A stretch of DNA of 64,000 nucleotides from positions 16,430,001 to 16,494,000 of the forward strand of contig NC_071328.1 in assembly GCF_010183535.1 (NCBI RefSeq), given 5' to 3'. Positions 12,201-21,623 of the stretch are shown here, one piece after another (positions within the stretch are counted from its first letter, which is position 1; each line of letters starts with the position of its first letter). The notes beneath the pieces were generated by a model. That model was not told the DNA's origin and made no database searches. It saw only the letters and a program-made list of their open reading frames with translations. Position numbers and translations under genes: made by a program. The stretch is from Caenorhabditis remanei. Taxonomy: Eukaryota; Nematoda; Chromadorea; Rhabditida; Rhabditidae.

Positions 12201-13002
12201 AGATGTTAGTGAGAATTTGGTAGAAATTCTGCATTTTTTGAGCCAAAAACGACGAAAATCGGTAGAAAATTGACTGATTTAGAGCATTTTGACTTTTTGC
12301 TGAGGCTAACTGAGTTAATGACTACAAACTACAAAATAAAGTTAGCCTCAGCAAAAAGTCAAAATGCTCTAAATCAGTCAGTTTTTCACCGATTTTTGTG
12401 CTTTTCAGCTAGAAAAATCGGAATATTGATCTTCTTACATGATAATTCGGATATCTATTCAATTTCAAAAAGTAATATCAAGACTACAAACTACAATTCT
12501 CTGTTAGCCTCAGCAACCAGTATGTTGACCATTTTTAGCTAGAAAATAATGTATTTTTCTTTTATTTCTATATGAAATCCTCTAATTCACGAAATTTCGC
12601 AGAAATTCTGCATTTTTTGAGCCAAAAACGACGAAAATCGGAAGAAAACTGACTGATTTTGAGCATTTAGACTTTTTGCTGAGGCTAACTGAAGAAAGTG
12701 ACTACAAACTACAAAAAAAACGATATTCATCATTTTTATCTAGAAATTCATTTATTTTTATTCTATTTCCATATGAAATCCCAAAATTCAAGAAATTTGG
12801 GCCGATAAATCATTAAAATTCACTAAAAACTCACTGAGGCTAAGCGACTACAAACTACACCTCCGCCTCAACAAACCATTTTCAGCCAATTCGCTACAAC
12901 CGTGACATTCTAATGACGGCTCGTGAGACCCAGAGACAAGCAATGACACCAGAAATGCTCAAAGAGATTACTGCTGTTGCTCCGGACATTTTGATCGCTT
13001 GA
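3294..13002 (+). CDS. mxt-1: Mextli homologue: eIF4E-binding, KH-domain translation regulator, 524 aa
   Basis: Eight exons: 3294-3384, 7454-7591, 7942-8109, 8281-8454, 9400-9692, 10513-10629, 11728-12204, 12886-13002. Residues about 30-140 are the helical MIF4G-like region. Residues 133-246 are Pro/Met-rich linker. Residues 247-327 form a KH domain with the GxxG loop GVKG at 267-270, split over exons 5 and 6. Exon 7 has an acidic run (EDEEDDDDEED), then a basic KKKERRK stretch. The last exon carries the canonical eIF4E-binding motif YNRDILM (Y-x4-L-phi, residues 490-496). Mextli proteins bind eIF4E and promote translation. Exon 1 was chosen because its terminal G plus the AC of exon 2 gives GAC in frame (LLSVDQQLQLM). 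A start at Met 7471 is the alternative. The gene is tail-to-tail with ciao-1. Confidence 0.9.
4930..5180 (+). repeat. Left copy of a direct repeat (right copy 6080-6362)
   Basis: Both copies start with CTACGTAGG..GCTACAAAGCGG, pass through AGGCGCGCCAGCCAGGGTAA and CACCAGGGAC, and end in a GCTCCGCCCAC or GCTCCACCCAC palindrome copy followed by TTTTGAGATA. The right copy has about 35 extra bases near its start. They lie 1.1 kb apart in mxt-1 intron 1, which suggests local duplication of a compound repeat. Confidence 0.7.
5744..5918. repeat. Small terminal-inverted-repeat element
   Basis: The block opens with AACAGTGTCCCCC and closes with GGGGGGACACTGTT, about 13 bp inverted ends around roughly 175 bp. 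The interior has CTCGGGGAGCCACC and no useful ORF. It resembles a MITE of undetermined superfamily. Target-site duplications are not clear. Confidence 0.5.
6080..6362 (+). repeat. Right copy of a direct repeat (left copy 4930-5180)
   Basis: Second copy of the compound repeat described at 4930-5180, carrying an extra AT-rich insertion after AGCCAGGGTAA. It ends in a GCTCCGCCCAC palindrome copy. Confidence 0.7.
7605..9350. repeat. Array of CTGGCGCGCC..GCGCGTTT palindromic motifs in mxt-1 introns 2-4
   Basis: More than a dozen copies of a roughly 20 bp motif, CTGGCGCGCCTnnGGCGCGTTT or its reverse AACGCGCCnnAGGCGCGCCAG, lie in introns 2-4. They are seen near 7604, 7703, 7741, 7810, 8572, 8682, 8723, 8782, 8863, 8895, 9025, 9108, 9210, 9246 and 9330. 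Neighbouring copies are often in opposite orientation. The spacer after the motif varies freely. The motif itself is a near-perfect GGCGC/GCGCC palindrome. Confidence 0.75.
9770..10335. repeat. Run of four GCTCCGCCCAC palindrome elements in mxt-1 intron 5
   Basis: Three same-orientation copies (about 9777-9856, 9969-10046, 10162-10240) each follow a GAGATCCCGTC phrase and are spaced about 190 bp apart, so this looks like a short tandem array. A fourth copy at about 10270-10335 is inverted. Spacers contain paired ACACTGAC/GTCAGTGT motifs. Confidence 0.75.
10820..11020. repeat. Inverted pair of GCTCCGCCCAC elements in mxt-1 intron 6
   Basis: A forward copy (about 10823-10895) and a reverse copy (about 10950-11020) face each other across some 55 bp and could form one long hairpin in the transcript. 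Confidence 0.7.
12285..12870. repeat. TGAGGCTAACT palindrome copies in the last mxt-1 intron
   Basis: Copies at about 12298-12358, 12673-12715 and 12833-12870 belong to the family described at 13770-15775. The first is a complete fold-back with GCTGAGGCTAACTGAG and GTTAGCCTCAGC arms around ACTACAAACTACAAA. Confidence 0.7.
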
Positions 13003-13267
13003 TTTTTTCATTTTTAGTATTTATTGATTTTTTCCTCTTCCGCTACGTTTCTTCAGTTTAGTTGTTCTCCATATAATCAACCTACCGGGGTGTGTGATAC
13101 TATTCCATTCAAAACTATGAGCTGTTCTTCTTTTTGTCTAAAAATTTGTCATATTAAAAAAATCAATAATTTTTCCTACTTTCCGCTGATTTTTAACAAA
13201 AATGGCAATAATCACAGAGTGAACAAAGGCAAAAACGCAACAAAATCGATAATTATTGAACAAAAAT
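13003..13267. other. Convergent intergenic region between mxt-1 and ciao-1
   Basis: Only 265 bp separate the two stop codons. The stretch is AT-rich and holds both 3' UTRs. No perfect AATAAA was noted on the plus strand. No other gene fits here. Confidence 0.6.
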
Positions 13268-16214
13268 TCAAATTTCGAGTTCCCAAAGTCGAATCGTTCC
13301 ATCATCTGAAGCCGACGTCAGCAAATTTGAAAACTTTGGATTCGGATTCCAGACGACGTGATTCACGTCGAATTCGTGTCGTCCGACGACACCGAGATGC
13401 TCGATAATCGGGGATTCTGATGACGTCGAGATTTTGAATAGTCTAAATTCAGAATATTTCAGAGACTACAAACTACAATTACCTGATTTTCGAATCACCA
13501 CCGCCCGTCGCGATGACGTCATTCGTGGTGTTCCACGTCACCGAATACAGTGGCCAACGTGTATTTTCCACTTCGTAGCGGGCGACAGATTTCCACGTGT
13601 CTTGATCGGCGGATTTTGAGTCGACGTTCTCACGGACGAAGAGCTGGAAATAGGGATTTGAAAAGCGTCAGGCGCGCGCCAGCGATTTTTCCCAGAAAAT
13701 TAATTAATTTTCATCAATTTCAACCAAAAGTTATCGCAAAATATTAAATTGTGGCGAAAATAAGAATGTTTCAACTTTTGCTGAGGTGAACTCAACTTTG
13801 TAGTTTGTAGTCATTTAGCCTCAGTAAAATTCGAAAAAACGAAGTTTATCAATTTTCGGCAATTTTTGACAATTTCGTGCTAAAATTTGCATTATTTTCG
13901 CTGTTTTTCAATCAAAATCATTGACAACTATCAAAATTTGACAAAACAACGGCAATTTTAACTTTTTGCTGAAGCTAACTCCTTCCAAACTTTGTAGTTT
14001 GTAGTCAGTAAGCCTCAGGAAATTTCGAAAAAGGCGAAGATTATCAATTTTCGGCATTTTTCATCAATTTTTTGCTAAATAGTGCTGAAAATTTGCATTA
14101 TTTTTACCATTTTCCGATTAAAATCAATAAAAACTATCAAAATTTGACGAAATACTGATAATTTTCAGTTTTGCTGAGGCTAACCAAACTTTGTAGTTTG
14201 TAGTCAGTTAGCCTCAGCAAAACTTAAAAACCTCACATCTTGGCCGATTTCGATCGGATTTCCGCAGTTTTTAGTTGAAAATCTCCAATTTTTCTTCGTT
14301 TTTACCTGAATAACATGATCCTCTCCCACTGTCACCAGCCTATGTCCTTCTGAATCGAAAGCGGCACTCCACACAGTTCCCACGTGGCATCCATCGATTT
14401 TCTGTTGTGTTACCCAGTCTTCACCGTCGTATCGATAGAATCGAATCGATGAATCGTAGCTGCACGAGACGAGGAGCTGAAAATCGAAAATACTTGGTGG
14501 CTGGCGTGTCGGCGGCGCGTTTTACATCTTCCGTTGGATGCCAAACGACTTGTTTGACGTCTTGTGTGTGTGGTTGGAGAATCGATGAAACACTGAAGTC
14601 CTCGTCTTCGTCTTCTGTAGAAATATGGGGATTTCAGAGAAAAAATAGGAAAAAATTAGTGTTTTGGAATCGAGCGGTAAGAAAAATATAGAAAAAACGG
14701 GGATTTTTCGAGGAAAATGAGGTTTTTAGGGTCAGAAATCGTCAAAATAGAAAAAAATACACATGTTTTCCGTTCTAAAAATTATCTGAAATGACTCTAA
14801 AAACCATCGAAATCTGATAAAACTCTGTAAAATCGACTAACTGACTACAAACTACAAAATCAAAATTTCGCCTCAGTAAAACAAGAAAAATCTGCTAATC
14901 GGGTTATTTTTCGCCGTTTTTATAAGATTTTTGGCATAAAATGAGCCTAATCGATGTTATTTTATCTTGAAAAAAGTTAAAAATGTAATAAAACTCGGTG
15001 AAAATTGGCCGATTTCAAGTTTTGTTGAGGCTAACTGACTACAAACTACAAAATCGAGTTAGCCTCAGCAAAATTGGAAATAGTCAGAAATTCGCCTTCG
15101 GGATTTTTCAATTTTTATAGTCAAGAATGAAAAGATTTTGAGCCGTCCGTCTCTCCAAACACCTCCTGCCACGTGTCCCTTATACCATAACGTACGTTGC
15201 CAAAACCAAACACTTTTATCCCGGCTACACGTGGCAAGAAACTCGTCACTTTTCGAGAAAACTGCACATTTCACTTCGCTTTCGTGTCCTTCCAACTTGT
15301 TCGCCTCCGCGAATTCACCGCTGAAAAAAAAGATTTTGTTGAGGCTAAGAGACTACAAACTACAGAAGTGAATTAGCCTCAGTAAAACATGGAAAATCTG
15401 GTAGATTGGTTATTTTTCGGCGTTTTTAAGCAATTTTTGGCCTAAAATGAGCATAATCGCTGTTATTTCACTCCGAAAACCGTCAAAATGTGTTAAAACT
15501 CTATAAAATTCGGCCAACTTCACGTTTTGCTGAGGCTAACTGACTACAAACTACAAGATCGAGTTAGCCTCAGCAAAACCGGAAATAGTAAAAAATACGC
15601 CGAATTTCGGCATTTTTTGATGATTCATAGTCAAGAATAAGAAGATTTCTTCATATTTTCAGTCGGAAATCGCTCAAAGACAAAGAAAACTCATGAATTG
15701 GCCAGATTTTTATGTTTTACTGAGGCTAACTGACTACAAACTACAAAATCGAGTTAGCCTCAGCAAACTCACTCCTCCTGCTGATAAACGACAACAGAGG
15801 CGTCGAAACTGGCAGAAACCAGTGACTTTCCGTCATGAGAAAACGCGACGGATCGAACCGCCCGTGTGTGACTGTCATCGATCGTCGTTCGACACTCCAG
15901 ATGCAGTTTTGAGTCTGAAATATGAAAAAAATTGATTGGAAAATTACTTTTTGCGAGGAAAAATATTTTTCAACGGTTTTTTTTCGAAAATTTTTGCCGA
16001 TTACAGCTTTTCCATGCTGCTGAGCACGTTTTTTCACATAACAATAATTGAAAATCACCATACCAGGCTCCCCAACGAGGCTCCAAACCCTAACAGCCTT
16101 GTCATCACCGCACGAGGCGAGAATCCGTCCTCCGTGATGCCAACACGTCATCCATACTCGACTCGTATCGTCCTTCTCACCCTGGTGATAAAATTCACCA
16201 ATTTGACGCAACAT
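13268..16214 (-). CDS. ciao-1: CIAO1 homologue, cytosolic Fe-S assembly WD40 protein, 337 aa
   Basis: Seven exons on the minus strand: 16064-16214 (ATG), 15773-15914, 15196-15320, 14526-14614, 14306-14476, 13483-13643, 13268-13442 (TGA). All phases join. The protein is WD40 repeats throughout, expected to form a seven-bladed propeller. Recognisable units include [63 protein letters not shown] and [20 protein letters not shown]1 is the docking subunit of the CIA targeting complex (with CIAO2B and MMS19). It hands 4Fe-4S clusters to cytosolic and nuclear apoproteins such as DNA polymerases and helicases. The ATG follows gattttcagcaaaa, a good trans-splice acceptor. Length matches the C. elegans homologue as I remember it. 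Introns are packed with a TGAGGCTAACT palindrome. Confidence 0.95.
13770..15775. repeat. Series of TGAGGCTAACT..AGTTAGCCTCA palindromes in ciao-1 introns
   Basis: About eight copies of a 50-55 bp fold-back lie near 13775, 13970, 14170, 14840, 15025, 15335, 15530 and 15712. Arms read TTTTGCTGAGGCTAACT and AGTTAGCCTCAGCAAAA. The loop is GACTACAAACTACAAA or its reverse. Copies vary in loop orientation but the arms are well kept, so each could form a stable RNA hairpin in the intron. The same family returns more than 25 times in the AT-hook gene at 50-61 kb. Confidence 0.85.
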
Positions 16215-17595
16215 TTTTGCTGAAAATCGGTGAAAAATTGGTTGGAAAATATTAAATCGCGATAAAAAAGAATTAATGCAAGCGCGCTCCGCTGTCACGT
16301 GGTAGAGAGTGGAGACTCAGAGAAAGGGGAGGGAAAAATGCGAGGGAGATTTGAAAATAGTTTTTTGAATTGTTCGTGGAAAATCGAGGTTTTCTTTGAA
16401 TTTAATTGTTTTTCAAGTAAAAAATTAAGTGCATTCTGACAGCCAGTGCTCCAAACTACCAGTTATCAGTTGAAAATTTCATAAAATAGTTTTTTAAAAC
16501 AATTTACATAGAATTTTTGCAACATTTTTAAATATTGAGCCAAGAATCTTCCCCTATTGTTTCACTTTGTAAAAAATTACCGTAAATACTGTATTATAAC
16601 GGCATGCCGTTATATTTTTCAACTGTCTCCGAGAGAAATTTTGTGATTTCAAAAACTCTTTAAAATTAAACGGAAAAACTTTTTTAGACCTTTTATACGC
16701 TGATCAAGAAGTTACTAATCACGCCGCTTCTAATCAGAACCAAGAAAGAGCACCGGTATAATCATATTCATGGATTCTGAATACAGATGGGGTGTCGTTA
16801 TAATACAGGTGCCGTTCTATTACAGGTGCCGTTATAATACAGTATTTACGGTATATTCATTATGTAGATCAAACCTAGAGCTCCATTTTTGCAGTTGACA
16901 ACTTTGTGATAGCTCCTCCCACTTTTGAGATATTAGCGTTGGAAACACGTCATGCTCGCCAAGAACAAACTATATTCAAGCGTGTGTATCTCAAAAGTGG
17001 GCGGATCTGAGAAAAAGTTGTCAACAGCAAAAATGAAGCTCTAGGTTTGATCTACACGATGAATATAAGTTTGTACTAGGTTAGCTTAAAAGTGAGGTTG
17101 TAACGGGCGCACAAAGTCGATGTTTTTCTGTACATGTTTTGGTCAGTGTATTTTTGTCAGTGTACCCCAAAAATGGAGGTTTTTAGATCATTTCAGCAGA
17201 TTTAATCATTTTGCCACAGTCTTCTCGGCTAATCTAATCTATGAGAGGACCTGCTTCTCTTTTTCTCTAAATCTCTCTTTCTCTCACTCCCGGCGGAATA
17301 TATTGATTTAGTAGCGGCCCATGTGCCTTGTTTATTAATTATCATACTTTTTTAATTCAAATTTTAACAATTTAAAACTTTAAATGAGGAAAAACCAGCA
17401 AAATGAGATATTTTTAAAATGTATTGCGGTCCGGTGCACCAACCATTTGAAGAAAAACTACACTGACAAATTTTTGTGTCAGTGTAAATAAATTTTTACC
17501 CATTTGTCTCACAGTTTTCGTTATTTTTGTCATAAACTTGTTTATCTACATACAAAAGTCCCAAACTAGCTAAAAAAAAGATGCAAAAAAGTTTT
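16215..17595. other. Intergenic region between ciao-1 and the F-box cluster
   Basis: Contains the ciao-1 5' flank, one MITE (listed separately), two GCTCCGCCCAC-type palindrome copies near 16860-16930 and 16985-17060, and ACACTGAC/GTCAGTGT motifs near 17143 and 17458. A CT-rich block followed by AATATATTGATTTAG (17260-17312) resembles the conserved upstream block of the other F-box genes. No coding exon is supported. Confidence 0.5.
16578..16853. mobile_element. MITE with TACCGTAAATACTGTATTAT ends, copy 1
   Basis: The 276 bp block starts TACCGTAAATACTGTATTAT and ends with the exact reverse, with TA at both edges. The interior holds a GATCAAGAAGTTACTAATCA segment shared, in the opposite orientation, with the copies at 24029 and 32599. 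It has no ORF. TA-flanked termini suggest a Tc1/mariner-type non-autonomous element. Confidence 0.75.
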
Positions 17596-17663
17596 GACCA
17601 GCGCGGGGTTCGAACCCCCGACCCTCAGAACCATAGTGGATATTCCCACTGCGCCATTCGGTC
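17596..17663 (-). ncRNA. tRNA-like Pol III unit, antisense and upstream of F-box gene A
   Basis: On the minus strand, 68 nt read GACCGAATGGCGCAGTGGGA through GGTTCGAACCCCGCGCTGGT plus a final C. A-box TGGCGCAGTGG and B-box GGTTCGAACCC match the internal Pol III promoter consensus. The T-arm (CGGGG/CCCCG) pairs perfectly, and a run of six T follows, as a terminator would. However, the acceptor stem pairs only four or five positions and no proper anticodon stem forms. It is a tRNA-derived unit rather than a decodable tRNA. Confidence 0.6.
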
Positions 17664-17803
17664 TCTTTTCTGAAAATGATGAATTTTCGTGGTTTTAAAA
17701 GTTCTAGGGGTAGAAATAGTGGTTTTTAAGGGTTTTTGACATGTTTTACATCGTTTTCTGCTCCAATTTACTCGTTTTTTTTTCAATATTATTTTTTTTC
17801 AGA

Positions 17804-20518
17804 ATGGAGGAGATCTCAACGGAACCCGGATACTCATGGACAATGATCATTCCGATTGTCATTTTTTGTTTTCTTTGTATCCTGTGGTATTTACGGCGAA
17901 TTTTCCGTCGCCGTTGGCATAAGAGGATAAGACTGATAGCCGAGGAATTGAAACGTCTAAATGTATGTGTTCATTATACTGGATTCTGCCTGATTTTTGA
18001 AGATTTTAAGTGAGAAAAACCCCTAAAAACTATTATTTTTACCCCCGGAATCCTTAAAAACCATAAAAAGATGATTTTGGAGAAAATTTCCGAATGGCGC
18101 AGTGAGGATATTCCCTGTGGTTCTAAGGGTTAGGGGTTCGAATCCCGCGCTGGCCAAAATTTTTTTGTAACTTGATTTTTTGAAAATCTAAGTTACCAGA
18201 GGTCTCCGAAGCAAACTTTGCTTTATTTTTATGTAAAATTTCCATAACTTTCATTATTCCAGGCTACCAATACACCACATTCCGAATCTGAGCTACTCAA
18301 TAAAATGTATCCATATAGAGTGCCGAAAAAGATGACTGAAATTGAAAACAAACCATTCAAACTTATGCATTTGCCAACGCTTGTTTTTCAACAGGTCGCC
18401 GATTGTTGGGATCTGCAAGAAAAGTGAGTTTCGAAGAAAGGTTTGAAAGAAATACACTGACCAAAAATTGCTCATTCAAAAAAAAAACTAAAAATAACGG
18501 AAAACTAATAACAAACTCATATTCATTGTGTAGATCAAATGAAGGGCTTCATTTTCTAAGTTGACAACTTTTTGATAGCTCCGCCCACTTTTGAAATATG
18601 CGCCTTTAAAGATGGGAACCTCAGAACGCGTGGTAGGATGCACCTTATCTTCAAAGGCGTATATCTCAAAAGTGGGCGGAGCTATCAAAAAGTTGTCAAC
18701 TACAAAAATGAAGAACTAAATGAGATGTACACAGTGAATATAAAGTTGAAGTGTTTTGGGATGCCTGTGACGGGATCTCAAGGTAAAAAACATTACAGTA
18801 GCATTTTTGTCACTGTAACTTTTGTCAGTGTATATTGTCAGTGCAAATTGTCACTGTAACTTTTAGCAGGTGATCTGACCACTGTAAATTTTTTAGTCTG
18901 TCGCGCCACAGGCGCATTTTCAAGCGATATCAAACACTGCGAGGTCCTGAGATTTAAAAAAAAGCCTTTTTTCCAGATACACCCTCTCCCAAGTGTCCCA
19001 AAAAAGCAAGATAGTGCTGAGCTTGGCGAACAAAAAGAGATTATCAAAAATTGATTTCCATATCCCATCAACCGTCTATATCACATATCGACATAGCGAA
19101 AATCCTTTTCGACTTGAATTGGACTGTTACTCGAAGATTCCAAAGTGGTTCTATTATCCTGAAAAAGCATTCGAGTTAATTTCGAATATCGAATTTCTAT
19201 TTGATTCTCATCTCGAAAGTTTTCATTTCGACCCGAAGAAAATTGCTTGGCAAGAGTTGTATAAAACTCTTAAATGGATTAATTCCCACTGGAATCTTCC
19301 ATTTAATCCGGATATAAGTATACAGTCATACACATATGATGGAATGTTCTTCAAGATTCTCATGGAGAGTTTGGAGAAAAACGTGGATCATTTCACTATT
19401 TCTGGTATGGAATACGGTAGCCAATCCATCAAATTCTGTCATAATTTCGAAATTGACTGGTTAAATGTGAATGACACGTTGTTCCTCGACGTGGATGCGT
19501 TCACAAGTTTGAAGTTCAGTAGAGCGTACTTGTATAATGTTGACATTGCAAATGAGGAAATAAACGAGATATTGATGAGTTGGAAAATGGGAAGATTTGG
19601 AGACAAAATGGAAAGTATTACTGTTGAAAAGATGACATTAATTGACTTGAGAGCTATGTTAGTTGGATTGGAGGCAGAGTTGAGGGATCCAAGGATTACA
19701 AAGAGGAGCAAGCGGTGAGTTTGACCTCTATATTACCGGATAGATCAGGTCTTGAGCTACATTTTTCTAGTTGACAATTTTCTGATAGCTCCGCCCACTT
19801 TTGAGATATGCGCCTTTGACGATATGATGCCCGCTTCGCTAAAAATGGTTCTGGCGCGCATAAAATCGTATTGTCAGAATATCAGTCTTGTCTATTCTAG
19901 AAGTTGGATATGCTTTTTGAGTTTCCGTCACTTTAAATGCACTGACCAAAAAAATGTTACACTTTTGTCAGTGTAAAATTTTGCTCAACTTTATCAGTCC
20001 GTTACGATCTCCCCAAGTTAGCACAGTTTTGGGAATTTAAGTTAGTTTTGTAGATGAAATTAAGGGCTTGATTTTCTTAGTAGACAACTTTTTGATAGCT
20101 CCGCCCACTTTTGGGATACAGGCGCTTAAAGGTAGCTGGTTATGGAAGCTTCGAAGCGCCGCAGGCACACCATACTAGTATTCTGATAATACGATTTTAG
20201 CGGATTCTTGCGCCGCAGGCATACGATCTTTAAATCCCCATAGAAAAAAAAATCATACCGACTTTTTGCAGTTTGCCTAATGGTACGACTGCTTGGATTC
20301 ATGGAGGGATTTATTTCAATGGACCAAATGGGAAAACGGCTACAATCAACTTATATTCTTATCAATCGGCAAAGGGAGACGATCGGATTCCAGAAGAATC
20401 TATTCAAGAATACGAAACAATTCAAAGAAGTTGGAATGCAATTGTTGGGAACAATGGGGAAGTGCCACACTGGGGAGGATTTTTAAATGATCTACAGCTT
20501 TTTGTCATATTTCAATGA
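17804..20518 (+). CDS. F-box / FBA_2 protein A with N-terminal membrane anchor, 434 aa
   Basis: Four exons: 17804-17962, 18263-18423, 18977-19714, 20272-20518. The ATG lies one base behind a tttttttcag acceptor, so the mRNA is probably trans-spliced. Residues 12-30 form a hydrophobic segment (MIIPIVIFCFLCILWYL) followed by RRIFRRR, a single-pass anchor with a basic inner side. Residues 84-125 are the F-box (PFKLMHLPTLVFQQVADCWD...). The FBA_2 substrate-side region follows, including LKFSRAYLYNVDIANEEINEI and a C-terminal NGKTATINLYSY strand. F-box proteins of this type act as substrate adaptors of SCF (SKP1-CUL1) ubiquitin ligases. The anchor would place the complex at a membrane. The C-terminal 20 residues differ from paralogues B-D. 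It is the most diverged of the four. Confidence 0.85.
18088..18155 (+). ncRNA. tRNA-like Pol III unit in intron 1 of F-box gene A
   Basis: 68 nt in the sense direction. A-box TGGCGCAGTGA, B-box GGTTCGAATCC and a TTTTTTT run right after the 3' end are all present. The T-arm pairs. The acceptor stem is degraded (TTCCGAA against GCTGGCC). Same intron position as the units at 21899, 26778 and 32872. Confidence 0.55.
18520..18740. repeat. Head-to-head pair of GCTCCGCCCAC elements in intron 2 of gene A
   Basis: A forward copy (about 18528-18600) and a reverse copy (about 18655-18735) form one large inverted repeat with a 60 bp centre. Short ORFs on each strand are the two arms read as protein. Confidence 0.7.
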
Positions 20519-20601
20519 GTGGTGTATGTAAAAATAAATCGTTTTTTTTTGTTCTTCTGCGGATTGCGTGTACAGTACAATATTGATTTAACTGTAGAGA
20601 C

Positions 20602-21037
20602 CAGAGTTGTACGGAATGACATTTTACATTTTCCGGAATACGGAATCCGGAACTGGAATCAAATTTTTGAAATTCGGAATCCGGAACCGGAATGACGAAA
20701 TAACCCGGAATTCCGGAATCCGGAATACGGAATGATTCGATAAATTTGCAAGGCCAAGTCATTTTTTTCAAGTATTTTCGATGATATATAAAATTTTAAA
20801 CTACTATTGAGGATCAAAACCTAAAAAGAAGTACTATAGTTGTCTTTTAAACTCAAAACTATTGCAAAATTTCAACTTCTGAATTTCGGAAAAAGGAGAC
20901 TCAAAAATCCGGAATCCGGAATCCAGAACCGGAATCATATTCTAAAAATCCGGAATCCGGAACCGAAACCGGTGTGTCAAAAAAAACCAGAATTCCGGAA
21001 TTCGGAATTTCCGGAATCCGGATTCCGGACAACTCTA
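20602..21037. mobile_element. hAT-like MITE made of CCGGAAT repeats
   Basis: The 436 bp element runs from CAGAGTTGTACGGAATGAC to GGATTCCGGACAACTCTA. It is flanked by GTAGAGAC and CTAGAGAC, an 8 bp target duplication with one mismatch. CAGAGTTG-type ends and an 8 bp duplication point to the hAT superfamily. Both outer thirds consist of CCGGAATCCGGAA-type repeats in opposing strand sense; the centre is AT-rich and unrelated. There is no transposase. It lies 83 bp downstream of F-box gene A. Confidence 0.75.
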
Positions 21038-21354
21038 CTAGAGACATAGGGATGCGGGGCGTAAGGTCCGCAATAAAGAAACTTGTGTTTTTCAGAAAAA
21101 TTGTTTCGACAGAGGACACACAATTCAACAAGCCTGTTATCGGTTTTTCTTAAACTTCATACACTTATAGAGATGATCACGGTCTTTCAGATGCAGGAAA
21201 CGGATTCTGAATATTCTACCAACCGACTGAATTACAGGTTTTTATTCCCAAATTGTTAGAGGACAGACAACTCTGGCTCTGTTTTTAATCTAGCATTTTT
21301 AATCTAGCACTCAGCCAAGTCTTTTTTGGCACATGTGCGATGGAGCGCGTTCGT

Positions 21355-21580
21355 ACTGCTGTACCTAACCTACCTTCCCTCTCCCTCTAATAAGTATGTA
21401 ATGAGTATTTGCCTAGACTACAGCCCCATCTCCTTGGCCCATCTCTCAGGAAAGAGTCCCCCTCTTTCTCTCAGTCGCTCATTTCTCGATAGCGGTACAA
21501 TATTGATTTTACCCAGGAAACAGGACATATTCTTTTGTTTTTTAGGGGATTTTACACATTTTAATGGAGCTTTCAACATT
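21355..21580 (+). promoter_or_regulatory. Conserved upstream block of F-box gene B
   Basis: This stretch is shared with the regions before genes C (26203-26430) and D (31940-32175). Common phrases include GTAATGAGTATTTGCCTAG, CTACAGCCCC, GGTACAATATTGATTTTACC and TTTTACACATTTTAATGGAG. Coding exons begin within about 60 bp of its end. It probably holds the promoter and outron of each gene. Confidence 0.6.
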
Positions 21581-21623
21581 TAAAACATTTTTCATCGTTT
21601 TCACCCTAATTTTCTTTTGCAGA

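Noticed and set aside
17596..17663. Calling the 68 nt units functional tRNA-Arg or tRNA-Asn
   Set aside because: No register gives a 5 bp anticodon stem with a 7-base loop and a T at position 33, and acceptor pairing is incomplete.
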